From: CAZMXP01 sp964570285
GTDB taxonomy: Bacteria; Planctomycetota; PLA2
Assembly (NCBI GenBank): GCA_964570285.1
Contig: CAZMXP010000028.1
Span: 1-64,000, forward strand
Reading direction: 5' to 3'
DNA length: 64,000 nt
In this document: one piece after another, positions 8,022 through 18,324 of the stretch
Layout of the letters: each line of letters opens with the position of its first letter
How positions within the stretch are numbered: the first letter of the stretch is position 1
Notes under the pieces: generated by a model
What the model was told of the DNA's origin: nothing
Databases searched by the model: none
The model's input: only the letters and a program-made list of their open reading frames with translations
Made by a program: the position numbers and the translations under genes

Positions 8022-9299
8022 TCAGAAGTTGAACTGGAACCGCGTGAGGAAGGTCGTCAGGTCGCCGCCCGTCGCGGCATCCACGTCGGTGAAGAGGATG
8101 TGGAACATCACGCGCGTGTTCGGGTTGAGGTACCAGTTGAGCCCGAACGCCGCGGTCTCCTGCTCGCCGCCGGTGATCGCGCCGTCGTCGAGGTCGATGC
8201 GGTCGAGGCGGGCGACGAGTTCGAAGGCGCCCCATCCGCCGGACTCCCCGCGGAAGTTGCGCTTCGGCTTCGGGCTGCCGAAGACGCCCGTCTTCGCCTT
8301 GTACTCCCTCGGCTCGCCGGTCAGCGTGTAGGCGACCTGCACATACCACCCGCCGAAGGAGAGGCCCGGCGATCCGGCCGTCCCGTCCACCTCGACCACG
8401 ATGAACTCCCCCTGGAAGCTCAGCGCGTTCCACGCGACCGCGAGTTCCGCGTTCAGCAGCAGCACGCCGTCGGCCGTCTTGATGTCGCCGGTGTCCACGA
8501 GCCGCGGGCCGGTCCCGACGCCCGGCCTCGCCTGGTAGCGGACCGTCTCGTCGTCGGGATCGCGCAGGCTGGCGCCTCCTCCCACGTGCACGAGCAGGCC
8601 GCGCTCGCGGTCGTGCACCGGCAGCCCCGTGACGCGCAGCGTCACGCTGTAGCCGCCGTCCTCGCGCGTCTGCCCCTGGTCGTCGGTGTTGCGGAAGAGG
8701 CCGATCGACCATGTGAGCCGATCCTCCAGCGCCGCGTTCGAGAGCGCGATGCCGACGTTCCGGAAGGGCGCGAACGCCTCCACCGCGGCGGCGCGCTCGG
8801 GGACGCTGATGTCGTTGGAACTCTCCATCACCTCGAGCGTGAAGGGCTCGCGCATGTGGCCGACGCGCAACGTCCCCAGCGCCCCGAGCCCCCGGAGGCC
8901 GACGAAGACATCGGTGAGCACGGGCGTCGACTTCGCGAAGTCGAGTTCGATCTTGAACTCGACGTTCTTGTACACGGTGCCCTGCGCGCCGAGCCGCACG
9001 CGCCGGAAGAAGGTGCCGTCCTCCGTGACCGCCGCATCGAACTCGTCGGAGGAGATCCAGAAGCTGTCCGCGTGGAGCCGTCCGACCAGCGCGACGGCGA
9101 AGTTCCCGTCCGCCGAGGTCCAGCGCGGACCGTCCTTCCACACCCCCTTCAGCTCCGGAGGCCCCGACTCCGCGGCGGGCGACGCCGTCGCGAGGTAGTG
9201 CTCGACCTCCTTCTCGAGCGAGAGGTCCTTCGTCTCGGCCGCCGCGACGGCGCATGCCAACGCCAGAGACCATGCCATCCTTCCGAGGTGTCTGCTCAC
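8022..9299 (-). CDS. Outer-membrane porin (phosphate-selective porin O/P-like)
   Basis: A 425-residue exported beta-barrel protein. GTG 9299 is the start: GGAGGAGG lies 7 bases upstream, and the protein then begins with a signal peptide (SRHLGRM, then AWSLALACAVAAA). The mature part is a run of alternating amphipathic strands with a family-like barrel pattern (VRLGAQGTVYKNVEFKIELD, LRVGHMREPF, NVGIALSNA) and ends in an aromatic residue (FQFNF), as usual for barrel assembly. It resembles phosphate-selective porin O/P proteins; the real substrate is unknown. A MITE-like element lies only 28 bp upstream of the start and may influence expression. Confidence 0.85.
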   Translation of the reverse strand: MSRHLGRMAWSLALACAVAAAETKDLSLEKEVEHYLATASPAAESGPPELKGVWKDGPRWTSADGNFAVALVGRLHADSFWISSDEFDAAVTEDGTFFRRVRLGAQGTVYKNVEFKIELDFAKSTPVLTDVFVGLRGLGALGTLRVGHMREPFTLEVMESSNDISVPERAAAVEAFAPFRNVGIALSNAALEDRLTWSIGLFRNTDDQGQTREDGGYSVTLRVTGLPVHDRERGLLVHVGGGASLRDPDDETVRYQARPGVGTGPRLVDTGDIKTADGVLLLNAELAVAWNALSFQGEFIVVEVDGTAGSPGLSFGGWYVQVAYTLTGEPREYKAKTGVFGSPKPKRNFRGESGGWGAFELVARLDRIDLDDGAITGGEQETAAFGLNWYLNPNTRVMFHILFTDVDAATGGDLTTFLTRFQFNF

Positions 9300-9326
9300 C
9301 GATCGTCCTCCTCCGCCGCGCGCCCA

Positions 9327-9558
9327 GGGCCTGTCCGAGAACCCCACCTGGAGTCCGCCGGCTGCGGCTGCGCCGGGACTGCGTCGCGCCGGCTCCCCGC
9401 CTTTCTCCGTGAATGCGGGTCGCCGGCGCTCCTTGCCCGGCTGTTTGCCTTGCCAAAGCTCCGCAGGAGCTTTGGCATCCTGGCGGGGCCAAGCCCCGCC
9501 AGACCGGCAAACAAGCTCGCTCGGCCTTGGTCCGACGGCGGGGTTTTCAGACAGGCCC
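9327..9558. mobile_element. MITE-like element with 18-19 bp terminal inverted repeats
   Basis: The terminal inverted repeats are 9328-9345 (GGCCTGTCCGAGAACCCC) and 9540-9557 (GGGGTTTTCAGACAGGCC); 16 of 18 positions pair, and flanking bases extend them slightly. Inside is a nested structure: an outer 8-bp stem TGTTTGCC/GGCAAACA (9442-9449 with 9506-9513) encloses two perfect hairpins. These are a 12-bp stem at 9451-9477 with loop GCA and a 9-bp stem at 9481-9501 with loop CAA. There is no transposase and no clear target duplication. It fits a non-autonomous MITE or a structured RNA carried by one. Confidence 0.7.
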
Positions 9559-9639
9559 CAATGCCGCTACGATACGGTCTTCGCAAAGTGCGCGCCAGAG
9601 TGTGCGGCGCCGCGTCCGTATCGCCGGGGCTACGCGTCG

Positions 9640-10389
9640 CTACCTCCCGTTCCTGTCGGACGCCGGCCGGTCCGACTCCCCTGTCATCGGGACGAAACGC
9701 ACCGGCAGGTCGCGCCGCACGAGGAAGCCCTCCTGCGTACGGGTCACGACGATCAGATCCTGCTCCTCGTCCCCCACCGGCGCGACCAGCACGCCACCGA
9801 CGCGCAACTGCTCCTTCAGCGGCTCGGGCACCTGCGGCGGCGCCGCCGTCAGGATGATCGCGTCGAACGGCGCCGCCTCGGCCCAACCGCGGTAGCCGTC
9901 GCCGCAGCGCACGTGCACGCGCCCGTACCCGGTTCGCGCCAGATCCTCCTGCGCGCGGTGCGCCAGCGGTTCGAGGATCTCGATCGTGTAGACCTCCGCG
10001 GCGATCTCCGCGAGCACGGCGGCGCCGTACCCCGACCCGGTCCCGATCTCGAGCACGCGTCCCTCCCGCGGGATGCAGGCAAGTTCCGCCATGTAGGCGA
10101 CGATGTAGGGCTGGCTGATCGTCTGCCCCTCGCCGATCGGCAGCGGACGGTCCTCGTAGGCGCGCGCGCGGAGCGCCTGGGGCACGAATTCGTGGCGCGG
10201 CACCTTGCGCATCGCGGCCAGCACGCGGGGATCGGCTACGCCGCGGATCGCGATCTGCGAACGCACCATCCGCTCCCGGGCGGATCGAAGGGGGTCGGGG
10301 GGATCGGGCTGCCGGCGCTCCTTGTTGCACGCGAAGGCGAGCAGCGCCGCGACGCACAGGGACCGGACCGCCGCCCCCGCGCCCCCCAT
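9640..10389 (-). CDS. pcm: Protein-L-isoaspartate O-methyltransferase, lipoprotein form
   Basis: A SAM-dependent methyltransferase that starts repair of isoaspartyl residues in damaged proteins. Family marks: RMVRSQIAIRGV, LPIGEGQTISQPYIVAYM, and the SAM-binding loop VLEIGTGSGYG at about 112-122. What is unusual is the N-terminus: a short positively charged stretch, a hydrophobic core and the lipobox LAFAC, with C21 as the lipidation site. It should therefore be exported and membrane-anchored rather than cytoplasmic. ATG 10389 overlaps the stop of the upstream ferritin-like gene (ATGA), so translation is likely coupled. Confidence 0.9.
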   Translation of the reverse strand: MGGAGAAVRSLCVAALLAFACNKERRQPDPPDPLRSARERMVRSQIAIRGVADPRVLAAMRKVPRHEFVPQALRARAYEDRPLPIGEGQTISQPYIVAYMAELACIPREGRVLEIGTGSGYGAAVLAEIAAEVYTIEILEPLAHRAQEDLARTGYGRVHVRCGDGYRGWAEAAPFDAIILTAAPPQVPEPLKEQLRVGGVLVAPVGDEEQDLIVVTRTQEGFLVRRDLPVRFVPMTGESDRPASDRNGR

Positions 10390-10865
10390 CAGTGTTTTTT
10401 CGCAGGCGGCGCGGCCGGCTTCTTCGGCGGCGCCGGGGGAGGAGGCGGCTTGCCGATCTCGGCGAGGGCCGCCGCGTGGCCGCGCTTCTGCGCCAGCACG
10501 GACTTGAGCAGCGCATGGACCCGGGCGTCGTCCCGCACCAGGTCGAGTTCGCGCTCGATCTCGGCGGCGGCCCTCCCGGTCTGCTCGGCGGCGAGGCGCG
10601 CGAGATAGCGGACGTCGAGGTAGTTGAGGTCGACGTTCCAGTAGGGGAAGACGCCGACGGTCGGCACGCCGTCGAGGGCGGCGATCAGGTCGGTGAGACG
10701 GTGCGAGGTCGCCGTCTCCTCGTCGCGCATCGTCCGGAGCGCCGACATCTGCGCGTCGAACCCCGCGGGGACGTAGGGCACCGCGATCTCGATGTACTGC
10801 AGGACCGAGTTGACCGTCTCGTGCAGCACGCGGTTCAGCACGTCCACCTTCGCGGCCGCGTCCAT
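10389..10865 (-). CDS. Ferritin-like helical protein
   Basis: A 158-residue protein with an apparent four-helix bundle. The N-terminal half has E/H/Y residues spaced as in ferritin-like proteins (VLHETVNSVLQYIEIA and MRDEETATSHRL). The C-terminal 25 residues form a Pro/Ala/Lys-rich tail. It could bind a di-metal centre or be a Dps-like bundle; the metal site is not certain. The start at 10865 lies 2 bases from the nuoN stop, so it probably rides on the nuo transcript and is coupled to pcm downstream. Confidence 0.6.
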   Translation of the reverse strand: MDAAAKVDVLNRVLHETVNSVLQYIEIAVPYVPAGFDAQMSALRTMRDEETATSHRLTDLIAALDGVPTVGVFPYWNVDLNYLDVRYLARLAAEQTGRAAAEIERELDLVRDDARVHALLKSVLAQKRGHAAALAEIGKPPPPPAPPKKPAAPPAKKH

Positions 10866-10867
10866 GG

Positions 10868-12400
10868 CTAGAAGACCCCCCGCGTGAGCCCCTCGGCGAG
10901 CCCCCAGAGGCCGCCGAAGGCGAGGCCGAGCACGAGCACCGGCACCGTCACGGCGAGCGTCAGGCCCCGGTCCACGCCGGCGAAGGCCACCGTGACGGGC
11001 GGGACGCGCTCGGCGTCGAAGAGGTACATCACCTTCAGGAACCGCGCGTAGTAGTAGAGCGAGACGACGCCGTTCAGCAGGCCGATGACGCCCCCCCAGA
11101 AGAAGAGCATCGAGCCGTGGGCGCCGCTGTAGTTGAAGACCTCGCGGAAGAGGAAGAGCTTGCCGACGAACCCTCCGGTGGGCGGCAGGCCCGTGAGGCC
11201 GATCAGGCAGGTGGCCATGCAGACGCCGAGCAGCGGGGCGCGGAATCCGAGCCCCTCGAACGCGTCGATGTCGGTGCGGCCGGTCGCGCGCTCGACGATG
11301 CCGACGATCGTGAAGGCGCCGAGCGTCATGAAGAGGTAGACGACCATGTAGAAGACGACCGCCGCGGCGCCGCTGTGCGTCGTCACGCAGACGCCGAGCA
11401 GCAGGTAGCCCGCGTGGGCGATCGCGCTGTAGGCGAGAAGCCGCTTGCTGTTGTGCTGCCGCAGCGCGGCGACGTTGCCGACCGTCATGGTGACGAGCGC
11501 CATCAGCAGCAGCACGGTGCGCACCGTCTCGTTGTTGGCCGCGAGCGCGTCGGTAAGACCCTGGCCGCCGCCGGTGACGGCGCCGACGACGCGGAGCACC
11601 GCCGCGAACCCCGCCCCCTTCGCCGCGACGGCGAGGAACGCGGCGACCGAGGTCGGCGCGCCCTGGTAGACGTCGGGGCACCAGAACTGGAAGGGGGCCG
11701 CCGCGATCTTGTAGGCGAGCCCCGCGAAGACCATCACGATCGCGACGAGGAACGCGGGCGACGCGCTCGCCGCGCCCGCGACCGACTGCAGCGAGCGGAA
11801 CGACTGCCCGTCGGGCGTGGAGATCGTGGCGGTGCCGGCGAACCCGTAGAGCAGGGTCATGCCGTAGAGCATCAGACCCGACGAGATCGCCCCGAAGATC
11901 ACGTACTTCAGCGCGGCCTCGCTGCCCTGCACGTCCGACTTGCGGAAGCCGGCGAGCAGGTACCCCGCGATCGAGAGCAGCTCGATCGACACGAAGAGCA
12001 TCGCGAGGTCGTTGCTCGCGGCGGTGAAGCAGGCGCCGAGGACCGCACCGAGCAGCACGACGAAGAACTCCGTGCGGGAGCGCCGGACGTCGCCGCGGAT
12101 CGCCGCGACGGCGGCGATCATCCCGGTGCCGAGCACGAGCACGCGGAACGCCTTCGCGAGGCCGTCGGCGCGCAGGAGCTTCGTCGTGATCGCGCCCTCC
12201 GACCAGGGCTGGCCGAGCGCGACGAAGAAGGCGAGCACGAGGGAACCCAGCGCCAGCGCGCTCGCCACGCCCTCGCGCCGCCCGCGGCCCGCCAGCAGGT
12301 CGGCGAGCAGGATCAGCGGCACCGCGGCGCAGAGCAGCGTCTCCGGCAGGAAGTGCCGGAGGAGGCCGGAGAGGTCGGGGATGAGCTGGCTCGCGAGCAT
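10868..12400 (-). CDS. nuoN: NuoN, complex I antiporter-like membrane subunit
   Basis: A 510-residue NuoN subunit. It is the third of the Mrp-antiporter-like proton channels of NADH-quinone oxidoreductase, with about 14 transmembrane helices. The conserved lysine/histidine channel motifs are visible (KYVIFGAISSG, KIAAAPFQFWCPDVYQG, HNSKRLLAYSAIAHAGY). It is the last nuo gene, 6 bp after nuoM, and is followed almost directly by the ferritin-like gene. Confidence 0.96.
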   Translation of the reverse strand: MLASQLIPDLSGLLRHFLPETLLCAAVPLILLADLLAGRGRREGVASALALGSLVLAFFVALGQPWSEGAITTKLLRADGLAKAFRVLVLGTGMIAAVAAIRGDVRRSRTEFFVVLLGAVLGACFTAASNDLAMLFVSIELLSIAGYLLAGFRKSDVQGSEAALKYVIFGAISSGLMLYGMTLLYGFAGTATISTPDGQSFRSLQSVAGAASASPAFLVAIVMVFAGLAYKIAAAPFQFWCPDVYQGAPTSVAAFLAVAAKGAGFAAVLRVVGAVTGGGQGLTDALAANNETVRTVLLLMALVTMTVGNVAALRQHNSKRLLAYSAIAHAGYLLLGVCVTTHSGAAAVVFYMVVYLFMTLGAFTIVGIVERATGRTDIDAFEGLGFRAPLLGVCMATCLIGLTGLPPTGGFVGKLFLFREVFNYSGAHGSMLFFWGGVIGLLNGVVSLYYYARFLKVMYLFDAERVPPVTVAFAGVDRGLTLAVTVPVLVLGLAFGGLWGLAEGLTRGVF

Positions 12401-12406
12401 CCGTCC

Positions 12407-13948
<1,542 letters not shown>

Positions 13949-13957
13949 GCGTCCTGC

Positions 13958-15955
13958 CTACATCCAGAGGAGCACGAGGAGGACGAGGGCCGTGGCCCCG
14001 ACCGCCATCGCGACATAGTTTCGGATCTTTCCGGTCTGCGCGGACGCCACGACGGCGCCCGCGCCCTGCGCCGAGTCGGCGGTGAGATGCACGAGGCCGT
14101 CCACGACCACCTTGTCGGTGTCGCCGCTGACGTCCCCCAGCAGCAGCCCGCCTCGCCCGGAGACGTTCACGAGGCCGTCCACGATGTTCGCGTCCGCCCA
14201 CGCGCACGCGGCGGCGGCGCGGTGCGAGGGCGCCACCCATCCGTCGAGGTACATCTCGTCCATGTAGAACTTCCCCGCGGAGAGATCGTGGAGGGGCCCG
14301 GGGAGGAGGACGGACTTCTCGTCGCGGCGGCCGGAGGCGAAGAGCGCGAGGCCGACGCCGATGCCGACGCCGCCGAGGCACATCGCGAGCGCGGTGAACC
14401 AGCCCGGATGGGCGTGGTGCTCCAGGTGGGCGCCGGGCGCGACGTAGGCGTGCGCGTTCGAGGCCGTCGCGGGGAAGTCGCGGTAGTGCGCGGGCGTGCG
14501 GAAGAACTTCTCCGCGAACCCCGTGCTCTGGAAGGTGATGCCGAAGGAGAGCACCGCGAGGATCACGAGAGGCACGGTCATCGCCGCCGGCGACTCGTGG
14601 GCGTGGTCGTACTTGTGCTCGTTCTTGGGCTTGCCGCAGAAGCAGAGCCAGACGAGGCGCGTCATGTAGAAGGCCGTCAGGAAGGCCGCGAACACGCCGG
14701 TCCAGAAGAGCACGGAATGGCCGCCCTCGAGCGCGGAGAGCAGGATCGCGTCCTTGCTGTAGAAGCCGCTCATCAGCGGCAGGCCCGCGAGCGCGAGCGT
14801 CGCGATCGCGAACGTGACGAAGGTGACCGGCATCTTCTTCCGCAGCCCGCCCATGTCCTTCAGGTCCTGGGCGTGGTGCATCGCGTGGATCACCGAGCCC
14901 GACCCGAGGAAGAGGCACGCCTTGAAGAAGGCGTGCGTCGTCAGGTGGAACATCGCCGCCCAGGGGGCCCCGCACCCCACCCCCATCATCATGAACCCGA
15001 GCTGGCTGATCGTGCTGTAGGCCAGCACCTTCTTGATGTCGGTCTGCGTGACCGCGATCAGCGCCGCGAGCAGCGCCGTGACGCCGCCGGTCCACGCGAT
15101 GAAGCCGAGCGCGTCCGGCGTGAAGATCGGGAACATGCGCGCGGCGAGGTAGACGCCCGCCGCGACCATCGTCGCCGCGTGGATCAGCGCGCTCACCGGC
15201 GTGGGGCCCGCCATCGCGTCCGGCAGCCAGACCTGCAGCGGGAACTGCGCCGACTTGCCGACGGCGCCGAAGAAGAGGCCGATGCCCGCCCACGTGAGCA
15301 GCGAGCCGCCCAGGCTGCCCGCCTTGACCGCGGCGAAGATGCCCTCGAACGAGAGCGTGCCGCAGCTCGCGTAGAGCACGAGGATGCCGAGCAGCATGCC
15401 GACGTCGCCGACGCGCGTCGTGATGAAGGCCTTCTTGGCCGCCTCCGCGTTGGCGAGGTCCTCGCTCCAGAAGCCGATCAGCTTGTAGGAGCAGAGGCCG
15501 ACGAGCTCCCATCCGATGAAGAGCAGCAGCAGGTTGTCCGCGAGCGTCAGGATCAGCATCGCGACCGCGAAGAAGGAGAGCCAGAAGAAGAAGCGGTCGT
15601 ACTTCTTGTCGCCCTTCATGTAGGCGGTCGAGAAGATGAAGACGAGCGCGGCGACGAGCGTGACGACGCAGAGCAGCGCCGCGGTGAGGCCGTCGACGAG
15701 AAGGCCGATCTCGAACTTCGCGCCGCCGGCCAGCTCGAACCAGGTCCACGTGGAGCGGAAGTAGCCGCCCGCGGGGAGGCCCGCCCAGGCCCCGAGCGTC
15801 ACGAGGCTGAGCAGCAGCGAGACGAGGATCCCGCCGACGACGACGAGGTCGCCCTTGCGCGGCAGCGACTTGCCGAAGAAGTTCTGCACGAGCCCGGCGA
15901 GCGCGGGGGCGAGGATGATCCAGGGAACGTAGCCGGGAGTGGGTTGCACCGTCAT
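13958..15955 (-). CDS. nuoL: NuoL, complex I antiporter-like membrane subunit
   Basis: A 665-residue NuoL, the distal proton-pumping subunit with the long C-terminal lateral helix. The core has KSAQFPLQVWLPDAMAGPTP and VTQTDIKKVLAYSTISQLG, both typical of NuoL. Residues from about 470 onward form the C-terminal extension and lateral helix region. The start overlaps the nuoK stop by 4 bp. Confidence 0.97.
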   Translation of the reverse strand: MTVQPTPGYVPWIILAPALAGLVQNFFGKSLPRKGDLVVVGGILVSLLLSLVTLGAWAGLPAGGYFRSTWTWFELAGGAKFEIGLLVDGLTAALLCVVTLVAALVFIFSTAYMKGDKKYDRFFFWLSFFAVAMLILTLADNLLLLFIGWELVGLCSYKLIGFWSEDLANAEAAKKAFITTRVGDVGMLLGILVLYASCGTLSFEGIFAAVKAGSLGGSLLTWAGIGLFFGAVGKSAQFPLQVWLPDAMAGPTPVSALIHAATMVAAGVYLAARMFPIFTPDALGFIAWTGGVTALLAALIAVTQTDIKKVLAYSTISQLGFMMMGVGCGAPWAAMFHLTTHAFFKACLFLGSGSVIHAMHHAQDLKDMGGLRKKMPVTFVTFAIATLALAGLPLMSGFYSKDAILLSALEGGHSVLFWTGVFAAFLTAFYMTRLVWLCFCGKPKNEHKYDHAHESPAAMTVPLVILAVLSFGITFQSTGFAEKFFRTPAHYRDFPATASNAHAYVAPGAHLEHHAHPGWFTALAMCLGGVGIGVGLALFASGRRDEKSVLLPGPLHDLSAGKFYMDEMYLDGWVAPSHRAAAACAWADANIVDGLVNVSGRGGLLLGDVSGDTDKVVVDGLVHLTADSAQGAGAVVASAQTGKIRNYVAMAVGATALVLLVLLWM

Positions 15956-16251
15956 CCCCTGAGCGAGTTGGCGCGGTCGACGTCCACGTCCCGCCGCTTG
16001 TCGAAGAGTTGGAGGATGATCGCGAGGCCGACGGCGGCTTCCGCCGCGGCCAGCACGATCACGAAGATCGCGAAGACCTGCGCATCGAGGCCTCCCCCGA
16101 ATCGGCTGAACCCGACGAGGTTGACGTTTGCCGCGTTCAGCATCAGCTCGACGCCGATCAGGAGTCCGATCGCGTGGCGCCGCGTGACGACGGTGAGCAC
16201 GCCGGTCGCGAGCAGCGCCGCCCCGAGGCCGAGGAAGTGGTAGAGGTTCAC
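15952..16251 (-). CDS. nuoK: NuoK, complex I membrane subunit
   Basis: A 99-residue, three-helix NuoK. The two conserved buried glutamates lie in IGVELMLNAANVNL and LAAAEAAVGLAI. The size is exactly family-like. It overlaps nuoJ upstream and nuoL downstream by 4 bp each. Confidence 0.97.
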   Translation of the reverse strand: MNLYHFLGLGAALLATGVLTVVTRRHAIGLLIGVELMLNAANVNLVGFSRFGGGLDAQVFAIFVIVLAAAEAAVGLAIILQLFDKRRDVDVDRANSLRG

Positions 16252-16748
16252 GCCTCCGCCCTCCGCACGAGGTAGGCGGCGCCGACCAGCGCGACGAGCA
16301 GCACGATCGACGCGAACTCGAACGCGAGGATGTAGTCGCCGAGCAGCAGCGTCCCGATCTCCTCGGTCGAGTCCGCCGCGGCGGGCGTCTCGCCCGGGTG
16401 GAACTGCGAGGTCGCGGCGATCGCCTTCATGAGCCCGAGGAAGAGGATCGCGGCGATCGCGAGGCCCGCCTTGCGGTTCTTCACCTCGGCGGCACCCAGG
16501 GTGAGCGCGGTCCGGCCGGTGAGCAGCACGCCGAACGCGATCAGCACGAGCACGCCGCCGACGTAGACGACGATCTGCGTGATCGCGAGGAAGGTCGCCC
16601 CGGCCATCGCGTAGATCGCCGCCACGCCGACGAACGAGAGCATCAGGCTGAAGACGGCGTGGACGATGCGGGGCAGGAGCGCCGCCATGAGGCCCCCGGC
16701 GACCGCCATGCCCGCGAAGATCCAGAAGAGCAGCGTCTCGATCCCCAT
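16248..16748 (-). CDS. nuoJ: NuoJ, complex I membrane subunit
   Basis: A 166-residue NuoJ. Five hydrophobic helices are visible, including the conserved third helix with the pi-bulge region (ITQIVVYVGGVLVLIAFG), which links the quinone site to the proton channels. ATG 16748 is 2 bp from the nuoI stop. The loop before the last helix (HPGETPAAADSTEE) is variable in the family. Confidence 0.96.
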   Translation of the reverse strand: MGIETLLFWIFAGMAVAGGLMAALLPRIVHAVFSLMLSFVGVAAIYAMAGATFLAITQIVVYVGGVLVLIAFGVLLTGRTALTLGAAEVKNRKAGLAIAAILFLGLMKAIAATSQFHPGETPAAADSTEEIGTLLLGDYILAFEFASIVLLVALVGAAYLVRRAEA

Positions 16749-16750
16749 GC

Positions 16751-17227
16751 CTATTTCCTCGCGTACGTAGCCAGCGGGTAGGGGATCTTCTCCTCGCCGC
16801 TGAAGGTGCGCGGATTCTCGCGGTCGGCGTAGTCGATGATGCACTCGTCGCGGGTGTAGCCGACGAGGTTGAAGGTCGGGCCCATGTGGATGCATTCGGT
16901 GGGGCAGGGCTCGCAGCAGAGCGCGCAGAAGAGGCACTTCGTGTAGTCGATCTCGAACTTGAGCAGGCGGGCGTGCTTGCCCTTCGCCTCCGCCTCGATC
17001 AGGATGCAGTCCACGGGACAGATCTTCGCGCACTGGTCGCAGGCGATGCACTTGTCGATCTCGAAGTTGTGCAGGCCGCGCTCGGTCGGCGGCAACTCCT
17101 GGACCTCCTCGGGGTACTGGAGCGTGTAGGGCCGCCTGAAGATGTAGGGGACGGTGATCGTCAGCCCGATCCAGGTCGTCTTGAGCCCTTGGAGGACCCC
17201 TTGGGCCCAGCGGCGGAGGTGGCTCAT
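16751..17227 (-). CDS. nuoI: NuoI, complex I 2x[4Fe-4S] subunit
   Basis: A 158-residue NuoI that carries clusters N6a and N6b toward the quinone site. Two ferredoxin motifs are intact: C60-x2-C63-x2-C66-x3-C70-P and C98-x2-C101-x2-C104-x3-C108-P. Cysteines at 74 and 112 complete the crossed ligation. ATG 17227 overlaps the nuoH stop. Confidence 0.96.
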   Translation of the reverse strand: MSHLRRWAQGVLQGLKTTWIGLTITVPYIFRRPYTLQYPEEVQELPPTERGLHNFEIDKCIACDQCAKICPVDCILIEAEAKGKHARLLKFEIDYTKCLFCALCCEPCPTECIHMGPTFNLVGYTRDECIIDYADRENPRTFSGEEKIPYPLATYARK

Positions 17228-18324
17228 CCGATCAACCTCAGCGCGGCCGTCAGCACGAGGCAGGCCATCGCGATGGGGAGCAGGACTTTGTAGCAGAGGT
17301 ACATGACCTGGTCGATGCGCAGCCGCGGGAGCGTCCAGCGCAGCACGATCTGCGACAGGAAGAGGAAGGTCGCCTTCAGGAAGAACCAGAGCAGGCCCCA
17401 CCAGAGCACCCCGTCGAAGACGGCGCCGGGGGCGGAGAGCCCCATCGGGTCGTGGTAGCCGCCGAGGAAGAGAGCCGCCGAGACGCCCGAGAGGGAGAGC
17501 ATCAGCGCGTACTCCGGCAGGAAGAACATCCCGAAGCGCATGCCGGAATACTCGGTGTGGAAGCCCGCCGTGAGCTCCGACTCCGCCTCGGGGAGGTCGA
17601 AAGGCGCGCGCTTGGCCGCCGCGAGTCCCGCCACATAGAAGAGGAGGAAGGCGGGCACCATCGCGAGCGCGTAGTAGCCGTTCCGGATGATCATCCAGTT
17701 CCAGATCGGCCCCGCCTGCGCCTCGGTGATCGTCACGAGGGAGAGGCTGCCGACCGCGAGCACCGGGCACATCGCCGCGATGCCGAGGGGCAACTCGTAG
17801 CTGACGACCTGCGCGACCTCGCGCATCGAGCCGAGCAGGCTCCACTTGTTGTTCGACGACCAGCCCGCCATCACGATGCCGATCGTCTCGAGGGCGATCA
17901 GGCTCAGGAAGAAGAAGATGCCCACGTCGAGGTCGGCGGGCACGAGCCCGGGCGCGAAGGGCAGCACGACGAACCCCGCGAACGCGGCGAGGAAGACGAC
18001 GTAGGGGGCGAAGCGGAAGATCGCCCCGTCGGCGCCGCGATGGACGATGTCCTCCTTCGCGAGCAGCTTCACGCCGTCCGCGAGGCTCTGCAGGAGCCCG
18101 TAGGGGCCGACGCGGTTGGGCCCGCGCCGGTGCTGCATGCGGCCGCAGATCTTGCGCTCGAGGTAGACGCCGCCGAGGCCGACCGGCGTCACGACCAGCA
18201 GCAGCACCCCGCTCGCGACGACGAGCATGCCGATCGCGTGGAAGAGCCAGTTCGACTCGAGGCCCGTCATGTCCGCGAGCAGGTTCGCGATCGAGGTCGA
18301 GAGCGGGGCCGCCTTCGCGATCAC
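17224..18324 (-). CDS. nuoH: NuoH, quinone-site membrane subunit
   Basis: A 366-residue NuoH that forms the quinone chamber with NuoB and NuoD. The matrix-loop motifs ERKICGRMQHRRGPNRVGP and LADGVKLLAKED are present, as is the acidic loop RAPFDLPEAESELTAGFHTEY. GTG 18324 overlaps the nuoD stop as GTGA, and no better start is visible. Note that nuoG is missing between nuoD and nuoH, where it often lies. Confidence 0.96.
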   Translation of the reverse strand: MIAKAAPLSTSIANLLADMTGLESNWLFHAIGMLVVASGVLLLVVTPVGLGGVYLERKICGRMQHRRGPNRVGPYGLLQSLADGVKLLAKEDIVHRGADGAIFRFAPYVVFLAAFAGFVVLPFAPGLVPADLDVGIFFFLSLIALETIGIVMAGWSSNNKWSLLGSMREVAQVVSYELPLGIAAMCPVLAVGSLSLVTITEAQAGPIWNWMIIRNGYYALAMVPAFLLFYVAGLAAAKRAPFDLPEAESELTAGFHTEYSGMRFGMFFLPEYALMLSLSGVSAALFLGGYHDPMGLSAPGAVFDGVLWWGLLWFFLKATFLFLSQIVLRWTLPRLRIDQVMYLCYKVLLPIAMACLVLTAALRLIG

